Below are positions 1 through 12,100 of a stretch of 64,000 bases of DNA, in pieces. The stretch comes from Prunella strophiata (lineage: Eukaryota; Chordata; Aves; Passeriformes; Prunellidae). The DNA lies in NCBI GenBank assembly GCA_036583965.1, contig JAZBQD010000015.1, positions 89,453,809-89,517,808 of the forward strand, written 5' to 3'. Numbering within the stretch: position 1 is the first letter of the stretch; each line of letters begins with the position of its first letter. The notes under the pieces were generated by a model, which was given only the letters and a program-made list of their open reading frames with translations, was not told the DNA's origin and did no database searches. The translations under genes and the position numbers were made by a program.

Positions 1-121
1 CGTACTGCAGCTTCACGTCGTAGAAAAGGCACTCCAGGAACACGTTGGCGACACCGATCAAGTTGTGGTTCTCCTGTGCCTCGTAGAAAGGATCACCTCT
101 CTTGCCAATCAGCTTCCCTAT
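1..121 (-). CDS. KIF13A: KIF13A exon W18, start of KIF1B-like region, cut by window edge
   Basis: The exon encodes [20 protein letters not shown], then [20 protein letters not shown] plus one base (~residues 768-807). The [21 protein letters not shown] motif opens the region shared by KIF1 and KIF13. Acceptor ctctaaaacag at 122-123. Coding continues past position 1, so no donor is seen. The first residues (IGKLIG) are the least conserved part and lie next to the splice site. Confidence 0.94.
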   Translation of the reverse strand, partial: MGKLIGKRGDPFYEAQENHNLIGVANVFLECLFYDVKLQY

Positions 122-3100
122 CTGTTTTAGAGATAATGAAAGAGATGTCTCAAAACCACCAGCATGGGACAAGGAGATCAAATAACCTCATAATATTAAA
201 AGATTGTGGCACAAAAATTACTCCACTACCCGTCTTTGTTCCTTCCTGTTACACAGGCAGAAAGAGACTAGAATCATATTACAAATTTGAAATGAAGTCT
301 TTGAGATGAGACATTATACAATCCTTTCTTTACTAAGGGATATAATAATATGATGACCTGCATATTTTAGCAATGTCAAGCACTGCAGACTTTACCATGA
401 GAAATCACAGTAGTCATTGATTTCAAGATGTTTCACCTTTTCTGCTCTGTTTATACTTCTTAAATAAGAGGTCAAACCATCCTCAGGTTGTGCTGGTCTG
501 GCTGCTGGCTACCACTACAAGGGCAAAGGGAAGGTGCAGGATGATTCCTACTTAAGTCAACAAGTGCTCTTATAATTCCCATAGAGCTGAGATCACACCT
601 GCAGCATTCCCCATACAGCCACAAAGAATTCATGCAGATTCCTAGCACAATATGCACTCCTCAGTGAATTTGTTAGTTCCTTCCCTTCCTCTCCTCCTTT
701 GTCTTCAACACATGCATTTGACCTACGTGTTTCTATGTAGCACATAGAACACATGCATTATGGACGACATAGGTCATGGAAAGAATGATCCTGGCTCAGG
801 CAGACATAATGTACTCAAATATGTGCTATCAGTTCTTACTAAAGTCAGCAGCAAAATCATCGTTGTCTTCAATGGGCACAGATGAAGTGCTTGACCTCCC
901 CTGTGTTATGATTTTAGAGATTCCCATTGTCCCGTCCAAAGCATGTAACAAAGGCACAAGAGTTGTTCAAACACATTTAAGAATGATTCTTGATACAAGT
1001 AATTTAGGTGCTTCCTAACAGCCACAAGACAGTAAGATTACTTCCTATGCACTTCCACTTGGATACTTAGATGATGTCTTCTGGAATACCAAATATCACA
1101 TCTCTTTCTAGTAAACAAGCAAGTTTTTGGCAAATCTCATGCTTATCTGCCAGGGCTAATGTACTACTTAAATTCTCACAAAAAACCCACTTGGTTTGGA
1201 CAGAAATACTGATGTAGACCAAGTATCTTCAATTGATTTCTTCCCTGATTTAAGGCTGGGAAATATACAAATAAAATTAAAGAATACTTCATAGTTTAAA
1301 ATCAAGTTTTATTCCACTAGTATGTTCTGCACCTTGAGTATGTTCTGCACCTGAAGCAGCATCCTTGTTAGCTTTGGTACACTAAATAATTTTATTTTTT
1401 ATGCAGTTTGCTGCTTCCATTCAGAGCTGGTGGCCATCTGCATGCCAGGTAAACATATGCTCTTAGAGGCACTGTGAGTCACTACCTCAGCACAATTATA
1501 TCTGACCTCAGCACACTTAACATCTGAAAAGCACAGGTGAGATAGGACATACCTGTGTTTTATTATACATGGGCATTTTGAATATTTAGTATTAGTCATA
1601 CTGGGTTGTTATTTGTTTGGTTTTTTAAAATAAACCCCATAGTACCCTATCCTTTCATATACAAAGTCATTGCACTTGCTGTCTATAGCATATTAAAGGG
1701 GGTTTAAAGAAAAACTCAATCTTTGATCTATTTCAAAAATATATAAATTACCTCAGGAATTTTCTCCTTCCATTCTTGATAGAGGTCTCTCATGTCAATC
1801 AATTTGTTCTCTAGTTTCTCAATAGTCCATACTTGAGTACCTTTTCCTTTTCTTCTCACTTGAATTGCAGGCTCACTTACTATTGCACCCCTCTAAATCA
1901 GAAGGAAAAACAATCAGTGCAGGAAACATGCATGTAAGTAGTTTAACTCTTCACTCAAACTGCATTCCCTAGAAAGGAATAAAATGCAGAACAGGCAGCT
2001 TCTCTCTGCATGCCAGTCATGCTACTTCTGTCCTCAGACACGACATGGCCTATACACATCTCTGAGGATCCAGATCTCTTTATCCTTCTCAAATATGACC
2101 ATTCCCACAGGAACATTAACACACTCAATCAAAGCCCTTAGGACAGGCATATTATCCTAACTGCTATCATATTCACAGCAGCACTGTAAAACCCTTTAAG
2201 ACACAAAATTGTAGGAAACTGTAACAAAACCTGTTAATTTCTGCAGACATAACTAAAATGCAGGTTCTGCAGCAACAGAACACAAATGTCTGTTCATATG
2301 CATTGCACATAGGGTGATCACACACTTGAAAACAGCAAGAGCCATACTTAATGCTCTGTTGGCATTTTTACTTAATTACTCACTTTCAGTATATTAATCA
2401 GGTAGTACTTTTATTTTGTCTATGCACAATCTAACAAAAGTAATATTTTATTGGCTCAAGCTCTACAAAGTTAAGCCACAAAGCTACATTTTCTGACATT
2501 CTTTGTTATCATTACCTTTTTGTTGGCACTGAGGTTTTCAGCAGGGATCTGAAGTGTTACTTGATAATCTGTTAGCTTACTCATTTCTTCTGCTAAGAAG
2601 TTTGCTTCTCTCACCAGAGTATTTGCCTTTACTATTTGCTCTCGAAGTTTAGCCAGGCTCTGTCGAAACAATTCATCCCTGTGGTGCAGTAGGTAACATG
2701 AAAAATACACAGAAACCTATTTCTATTATTGGAAAGCTGCAAATAGAGGTGCTAACATAGACTTTTCTGAAACTATTTGAAATGCTGAGTAGCACTGTGC
2801 CAGTGAATACAAAACACTCACCCAATTTTATTGAGGGAAAGCAGTGATCACATATTAAACAAACAAATTACTGTTGAGGCATGTCTAGTATGGTGATGCC
2901 CAAATAAAAGGTCACAGTAATATGGGAGCTGGTACAGTGATGATTTGTTTAAAACCCTGAGGATATTTCACATTTTCAAGAAATTAAATAATTGACAGCT
3001 GTCTTTGCCTTTAATCTGGAGTCCTGTTCCACAGAATCTACCAGTCCCAACATGCAAGACTTCATCTTGATAAAACCTGCTTTTCCTCAGACCATAATGT

Positions 3101-6100
3101 TAGAATCTGCATTCACAGCTTTGTATCACTCCAAGGGCTTTGCAGTGACCACAGAGCCTCCCCCCACTTACTCAAGTGTACACATTAAAAAATATAAATA
3201 AAAACCACTTAAATCCTATTTACCCAAAGTATCTTTTAAGTAACAGATGGATGAGCACAGGTTAAAGCCTGTGCACTCAGTTTCTGGACAAATTCCAAAG
3301 AGGTTTCTCAGGCCTGTCTGAGCAAATCTACTCTAATGCAACACCTGGCAAAACTGCTATGACACATACTATACATACACCTGTGTACTAAGATATGCCC
3401 TCACCTGGGATTCTCAGCTTTAAATTACCTTTTAAAATGATCATGATTATCCTCTGAGCAAAGTTCATTCTGCCTTTCTTTGTAATCTCAACAGCACTTA
3501 CTGTGTCTCATCACCTTTATAAAACTCAAGATCAAACTCTGGATATTTCAGTCACCAGCTCTGCCCTGTATGGTTTTTTTAGCCTTTCTATGCAAAGTCC
3601 TACTGAAATATGGAATGTGTTGAGCACATACACTTCTCTTTTCTACAAAACACCTTACATTATAACAACAACTGTACAACTGTAGGAGGAACAAGGGTCT
3701 TCCTATGAACACAGGCAAAGTTTGCCTGCTGCTAACACGCCTCTCAGTCACCAACAGAATTCTACTTGAGTGGCTGTCTTTTTCCAAAAAATCCTAAGGA
3801 ATGGCTAATTCAAACTGCACGCTGACAGTCCCCTGATATCACAACCAAAGTGGTAAACAACCAGCAGTGTTAGCAAGCAGCCTTGAATTTTACTGCCCTC
3901 AACATGCTAAAACATGCAGCTTTGTCTCTCTGCCCTACCCATCTTAGGTTTGCAACAGTGGTGGGTTTTATTGGGTCCTTAAATAGCTGCTACTATCAGT
4001 GGATTCTTAGTAACTTCCTCCATATCTTCCTCCCAGCATTAGATGGAAAATTCCTTTCCCTCTGCCTCTTGCTTCTGCTATCCAGGCTATCCAAATTAAA
4101 TAAGGAATTCCAGACCATAAGAGTGATACATTCCTTCAACAGACATAATTCTGGATTCACATGGCAAATTAAGGTAGTCAAAAATTAATCACAAGAAAGT
4201 ATTTGATACTGAGAGTGCACTACAGCTACAGCCACTGTAAAACAGCTGCCCAGCTTGGGAAACAGAAGGGAGCTTTTATCTGTATGTAAGTAATGCTGTA
4301 AGAGCCACTGGATCCAGCTACAGCCAGTCATTTCCTTAATCTGGGACACCAGCATCTGGAAAGCTTTTTGGGAGGCTCCCACACCAATATGAGCTAGATT
4401 CTTGAGAAAGGATAGGTTTAAGATGGTAAGGCAAACTTGCAAGTAACTCAACCAATTATTATGGGCAGTTCTTATAACAGTTGTGTTTTTCTGCATACAG
4501 CTGTGCCAGAACCCTCCCAGAAAGTTAAGGGGGGAAAGAAAAAAAAGTGCTTCAGATAGAATTTCTTAATTTTCACTACATTAAACATATGACAAGCTCC
4601 ACTAGGGTATTAACTGGAGCAAACACTCATTGAACATGAAATCCTGAAATAATCATTTAAGCCAGACAAGGAAAAACAACTGTCACTCACCACACCTCAA
4701 CAAATAACATTTGTTCAAAGTTACAATGGGTTAACTTTATGCCAACAGGACTTAAAAGCAGGCCAGGTATCATCTGGCCTTCCACAGTCAGCAGAAAGTG
4801 GGAATAACCTCTGTGCAATGTGTTCCAGCTGATCTGACAGATACAGCCACATACCAACATCTGATACCTATCAAATTAATTTTGCTGGCTGATCCAGTAG
4901 AGCTCAGCTTCATTTGCAACAGCAACAGAGAGACAGCTAAAATTCCACCAATCAAATCCCCTACAACCCAGACTTTTGGAACTTTTGCACATTTTTCACA
5001 TCCAGTCTTCCCATTCTTCTCAGGATTTTTTGCCCTCTGGCCAGTTGACTGGTAAACATCCTCTCAGCAACATGTTGCCGTGCTTTTAAAGCAGAAACCA
5101 CACAAAGATTTTTTTTTTTTCTGGTTTCTTATTTAAAATTATTCTTTTTTCCCCCCTTTTTTCAGCAGCTGAAACCTCTTCTAGAACTACAAAAAAAATA
5201 AAACATATTCCTAAGAGGATCTTATGAAGGACAGGAAACTGATAATGATTCTTCCAGAAAACTACTATTCAATAGCAGTGCCACCAAAACATTATCAGAC
5301 TCCTCATGCATTGCTCCAAAGAGAATCCATTCTCCTTTTCTTTACAATGCAGCAAAGTACAGGCTTCAAGCAGTTCAACAGTTATACAGAGTAAAGCATT
5401 CACCCATGAAATTCAGGGGCAAAACTCCTTGTTCAAAGCACAGCTCCTCCTCAGAAACATCTAACAACTACTGAGAAGTGAAAGCTGATGGAACACTTAG
5501 CCTTGATATCACTCCAGATTCTCTTTTTTGTGATTATGTGGTTATGGTGGGTAATTCTAAGCAAATCAATTACCATTTTCTCTTCACAGCTCTCAAGGAC
5601 AGGCAAGTTTTTTGCTACTTCCTTTTCCCTTCCGCTGCATCTTTTCAGAGGTACTGCCTCCCCTGCCAGTAAGCCCAGTTCTCTTCTCTGCTACTGCAGC
5701 ACATTATCAATGATTTCTGGATGGCCTTGCTGTGCTCAAAGCAGTTCTGAATAGAAAGGCCTCCAGCTAACACATTTCTCACTCTGCAGTCCTTATGCAG
5801 CTCTAAAAGTCTGCAAATCCCAACCATAACTCCTGTGACATTTTACATTCAGTTCCCAATGATTCTGTTTTTAGCTTTTATAGGGGCAAACAATTATTTT
5901 AATTAATGCTGAATCATAGAACTACTTCTCCCTACACTTGCCATGATAAACATTCTAGTCATCTTTGGTCAACAGTTAGCTATTTGTTTAGGTTTTTTTC
6001 CCAGGCTAAACTGGGCAGAAATTACAAAACAAAATCTTGCACAAAAACTAAACCAAGATCTGTTCTGTTCTATTTCTAACACTCTCAATTGAAAGCTGCA

Positions 6101-9100
6101 AAACAATCTTGACTATCTTGGTTTAGATCCCTCTTGTAAATTGTTTTGGTTTTTTAATGATGAAAAATAAAGCAAAAATAATTACATAAAAAAGAGCACT
6201 CAAACTCACTACATATAGAAAAAAAAAAAACCTGCTGAGTGAAAAAGGAAGCTTCTGCTTTAAAAGAAACAGATGAAATAAATTTACAAGAAACCTGTTA
6301 GGACATCTAGGCATTCTTCCTGCTGAATTAGCTCCATGACAGAATACTCACTGGTATTCAGAATACTTAAATCATCTTGGTTGCTGCCCCTTGAACTTCT
6401 CTCGGTGGAGCTGGCATCCTTCTCTCCTCCACGACACCAAGAGCAAGCTTCTTCCATTGTCAAAATGCAAACACTCTGCTCACATCTTCCTCAACTGCAT
6501 TTTAACTGTCCCCACAAACCTCATGATGGTCTTTCACCAAGGCTGCATTCAGGTGCCTGCTATTCCTTTGCAAAGAGGCTGATTCACCTCATGGCAAGCC
6601 TTTAACTTCCTAAGCAGCTCAACCAGAGCAATCAGCTTCTAAAGCTAGGCTTACATTTAGAAACACAAACATACAAATTTACAGATCCCCATTCTCTGTA
6701 TTTTTATAGTTTTTTGATTGCAAAATATTACTGCTCTCATTGTATACCTGCAAAACACAATACTCCTTACTGGACTCTTTAGTCTTAGATGACAAATTTA
6801 CCTTTCTGCACTATTCTTTCCTTTCTTTCACAAACTAAAACAATAATTGCTAAACCATCATTTCATAAGCAGTTTTCAAGTTAAAAAAAAAAAAAAAAAA
6901 CCAAACAAAAAAAGAAAAAACAAAAAAACCCCCTATCTATTATGCTGCTCAAAAAAAGCTAAATATTTATGTCTTTTGTGAGTTAAATCTTGCACACATT
7001 AAACATCACAACTCAGCCCTAAACAAAATGCTAATGTTTTGGTGGAAGCGCAGATCTTGTTCTGCACATCAACTCCACAAAAAGCGTTACTGATTTTGGA
7101 TGCAGGGTTCAAGCCACATCTTTCACCCTTTGTAGTTGTTACTACTTTGTTTTAACTCCAGTATTCTCACCTCTCCTCTGTCCAGAGACTGACTTTCTGC
7201 TGTGCAGCCTGAGCAGTGTAGGAGAGCCTGTCGCTGCCGTGCTGGTGCTGCCTCTCTGGGGAGAGCTGCTGCCGCAGCAGCTCCAACTCGCGCTCGTACA
7301 TCACCCGCTGCTCCTCCAGAGCGCTCCGCTTCTCCTCCAAGTACTGCTTCTCCAGGATCTGCACCACATTTTGCACTGGGTCTAAAAAGAAGGGGAGAGA
7401 AAAAAAAAAAAAAAAAAAAAAACAAAAAAAAAACCCAGAAAAATGTGAGAAAATGCCATTTCAGCATCACAGGATGCCCATTATTTAGCTGGTAACAGCA
7501 ATCGACATACCCCAGAGTCTGCAAACACAAACTGCACCCCAAAACAGAAGCCAAATTATTAAATACTGCATTAAATAGATAAATCCAAACTAAAATTAAA
7601 AAAACAAATGGCATGCAAAAGGCTGGAACAATGGTTAAGACCCTTGTCTATTGCACATTTAAGTGCTGTGTACTTATAATATATTCCAGAATCCCAGTAG
7701 GGAAAAAAATGGATGGAAAAGGAAAAAAAAATAATAAGAAAACAAAGCAAAACACAAGGGAAAATGATGTTAACCAGAGGAGGAAACAACTTAAGGAAGT
7801 AAAAAGCAATGTACTTTCTCTGTTTTGGCAGAGAAGAACTGAAACTTTTTAATTTAGCTTTTGAAAGAGTTTACTAAGAAAACCTTAAGGCTGGAAAAAA
7901 AGTAAAATATGGTGTGAGTTATAAACTATCTAGGTAGAATTTGAAGAAATAAACAGTCAAGTTTTTTTACAATTCAAAAGAACTACAACGTGTTTAAATT
8001 AAATCTAAACACCATGTTCTACAATTTTAGATTCCTCAAGCAAAGTCAAATAAATTAAGGAAGATTCTACCCAGTGCCTGCCAAATACACAGTAAATTCC
8101 ATACAGCATTAGAAGTTAGTCCCAATCCTTTACAATTATGTGACAAGAAGTTCAGTGACCCTGAAAAAAAAAAAAAAACAAAAAAAAAAAAAAAGAAAAG
8201 GTGGATTATGCTTGTCTTGTAATGCAAAAGGTGAATTCACAGTCCTAGAAAACTTTTTAATTTAGCTTTTGAAAGAGTTTACTAAGAAAACCTTAAGGCT
8301 GGAAAAAAAGTAAAATATGGTGTGAGTTATAAACTATCTAGGTAGAATTTGAAGAAATAAACAGTCAAGTTTTTTTACAATTCAAAAGAACTACAACGTG
8401 TTTAAATTAAATCTAAACACCATGTTCTACAATTTTAGATTCCTCAAGCAAAGTCAAATAAATTAAGGAAGATTCTACCCAGTGCCTGCCAAATACACAG
8501 TAAATTCCATACAGCATTAGAAGTTAGTCCCAATCCTTTACAATTATGTGACAAGAAGTTCAGTGACCCTGAAAAAAAAAAAAAAAAAAACAAAAAAAAA
8601 AAAAAAAAACAAAAAAAAAAAAAAAAAAAAACAAAAAAAAAAAAAAAAAAAAAAAACAAAAAAAAAAAAAAACAAAAAAAAAAAAAAACAAAAAAAAAAA
8701 AAACAAAAAAAAAAAAAAAAAAACAAAAAAAAAAAAAAAAACAAAAAAAAAAAAAAAAAACAAAAAAAAAAAAAAAAAACAAAAAAAAAAAAAAAAGAAA
8801 AGGTGGATTATGCTTGTCTTGTAATGCAAAAGGTGAATTCACAGTCCTAGATTTAATTACACTGTCCCATTTTGGAACTAGAGGTGTGCCACTCAAAAAA
8901 ACCCCACAAAACCAAAAAAACACATGTGTATGATTTTGTTATAAACCATCTTCCCTTTGCTTTTTGCAAACAATTCTGCAAGTTGCTTCTGTGGCCCTAG
9001 CCTTATTCATGGAAGAAATCACTGGCTTCACACAAAGGCATCATAAATACCACCACAATGGTAATTATAAAGCACAAAGTTAAAAATCAGTATAAATAGC

Positions 9101-12100
9101 AACCAAATAGCAAACTAGTGATGCATAAAAGTGTCTTAAAATAACTAGAAGTACTACTTTTTAGTACATGACATTCTCAGAAAGAAGTTAGCTATTATTA
9201 GCTTTTAAACAGCCAGTGCAACAAAAACCCCTGACTCAACCAAGTTCTAAAATTGTGGACTACAAACCAAGTTATTAATGTTCATCTGCACCATCATGAT
9301 CCTCCTAACTCCTCCAGATAATACCAGAAGTACCTTAAAATAAATGGGCTTTGCTGCATAATTCCCCAAACCAATTTTAGTTATATATAAGAATATTTGA
9401 GAAAATCAGGTATTATGGAAATGATAGAGCAGAGACATGGAAGAAATTAAAATCCCTCCATTGTGTTTGCAAACACAGGAAATTAATCTAAGGCTGACTC
9501 ATTAGGATAAGATTTTCCTAAACTGCTCATATGAGTTCAAGAAGCAGATTTTTTTAATAAAAGTGATATTTTTAGCCACCTAGATTTACAGGATCACAAC
9601 AACCATAGGATCAAATTACACCATGATAAATATTTGGAAGAAGATGCAAGAACCTAGTATAAAACTTTCCAATTGCAACATAATCCTGTACTGTTGGGGG
9701 AAAAAAAAAAAAAAAAGAAAAGGTGGATTATGCTTGTCTTGTAATGCAAAAGGTGAATTCACAGTCCTAGAAAACTTTTTAATTTAGCTTTTGAAAGAGT
9801 TTACTAAGAAAACCTTAAGGCTGGAAAAAAAGTAAAATATGGTGTGAGTTATAAACTATCTAGGTAGAATTTGAAGAAATAAACAGTCAAGTTTTTTTAC
9901 AATTCAAAAGAACTACAACAGTGTTTAAATTAAATCTAAACACCATGTTCTACAATTTTAGATTCCTCAAGCAAAGTCAAATAAATTAAGGAAGATTCTA
10001 CCCAGTGCCTGCCAAATACACAGTAAATTCCATACAGCATTAGAAGTTCCAAGTCCCATTCCTTTACATATTTATGTGACAAGAGTTCAGTGACCCTGAA
10101 AAAAATATTCATATGCAGTTAATCCCCTGCAAAATCACAGACTACTAACACTGAACATAAAGATGTATTTTCTTCATAGCATGAGCAGCACTTATTACCT
10201 TGCTACAATGTCACTTAATTCACATCTGGAATCTGTTCATCCAGTCACATTGACGCTGAATAAATTCCCTAACATTTCTTGCAAGTATATTTGTCTCAGC
10301 AAGCTAGAAGAGGGTTATGACACAGGCTGCTTTGCTAAGTTTTATGAAAATCCTCTCCCTGAGCTGTAACAGTTTTGTTGGCTAAAATGAGAAGCTGCCT
10401 AACCTAAGCACATTGTTTGCTTAACCACTGCACAGTATACAAGAATAAAGTAAACTTCTTTGATGCAGTCTGTGTTTGACCAGCATCACAAATTAACAGT
10501 ACAAAGCTGATCTGACAGAATCCCACAAAGAAAGTTAACATGCTGAAGGAAGGAAAGAATTGGGATGTTTTCTTTACAGCAGTTTTCAAAGTTACACATT
10601 TTCCTCAGAGGTTCTTTGGAGCCGGATGGAGTCTGTGACACTGTTGTACTGGTTACATGCCATAAAAACAAATGTGTTTGCACCCTGGAGAAGCCAGGAT
10701 ATTTATTTAAAGAGGATTATAATTCTCAAACAAATCCAGGGGGAGGGAGGAATCCAAAAACCAAAACAAAGGAAAACTAAACCCTCTTGCTTTTGAGCTG
10801 TATCTATACAAGATTATAAAATAATTATCTAATCAAATTTTTAAAATATGTCTTCATTCCCCTCTTAGGACTTCTCCAGAGAATATGTATAATAGAATTA
10901 ACACTCTTCAGTAATTTCTTCCTCCTTACCCACATGTATTTTTCATTTTAAGGAAGAATAAATAAATAGTACTGTAACAAAGCTGCTTCATTTCTTACAC
11001 AACAAACTGGAAGCCTGTCAGAAAAAAGGTACTTTAGCTATACCATTGAGAAAGAGCTGCTAGGTTCTGTTTATCTAACTTCAAATCAAAAGAGCAGGCT
11101 ATGATCATCACAGTCACTTGTTTTGTCAGCATTTTATTATCACTAACTACTCCAATTTAGTTAAGCAACACCTATGTGGGAGTGAGCAGAAGCAGCAGAA
11201 ATTGGGATATGACCCTTCTGAAACAGTGTGACATGTATGACTGCAAATACTTTCTGCAGTAGGGAAGAAAGAGCTTTAAGGAACAGCAAGGTCTGAAACT
11301 GCTCTTGACCAAGACACAGAAAGCAACCAACCAAAACAAAAACTGGCCTGGACCACAATCAGAAAAGCTTACTGAACTGAAATGTAAAGACACTTGGAAT
11401 GTTGTGAACAATCGTTTCAATCAGCTGGATAACAACACATGAAAACCAAAAATGTGACCCCCTGTTCAAAGAACACTGACTCATTATAGACTGATACACT
11501 GCAGTCAAATCTCCAGTTAGTAACAAGCAGATCAAGCATCAATTAATGCTTTCAGACTTTTCCAGCAGCCTCATGCACAAGCCAATTGAGTTCAAAACCT
11601 TTGTCCCAGTTTTGGCACAGATATGGGATGGTTTGAGGCCTTAAAACGGGCAACAGAATCTTCACAAGGGATGACAACACTGAAGACCACCATGATGGCA
11701 GATTCATCTGAAATTCATCTCCTGGCATGAGTTAACCATAATGAGAATATTTCTGTTATCAAACAGCAATTTCATATCAATTTAAGTGACTTGATCCTGT
11801 AACTCACACAAGCAACCTCATTAAAAATTAAACTGTAAAAAACCTGAGAAGTATTGCTGCATTGAACATATGAAACCATCATGCTGTATTCATGGCAAAA
11901 CAGACAAAGTCAAACAATAAGAGAAGATGAAATAAAAAGTAAATACTGTATTTCAACATGCAAACCACAGCAAACAATGGAAATGGTGTGAAGAGATGAA
12001 GAAAGGAGAACAGAAAGCAAGGAACCACCATCTACTGTGTCTTCTTGATCAGGGACCAAACCCCAAGGTATTTGCCTCTCTGATTTTGTGTATTTAAAAC

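Noticed and set aside
5840..5950. CR1-like words (cccaatgattctgt, aatcatagaactac)
   Set aside because: Too short and too diverged to support an element.
7123..7614. 163-codon minus-strand frame crossing exon W15
   Set aside because: It reads exon W15 in the wrong frame and runs through the poly(T) tract. The supported frame is the KIF13A one.
8444..8923. Long open frames encoding poly-Phe (minus) and poly-Lys (plus)
   Set aside because: They come entirely from the poly(A)-C array. No gene evidence.
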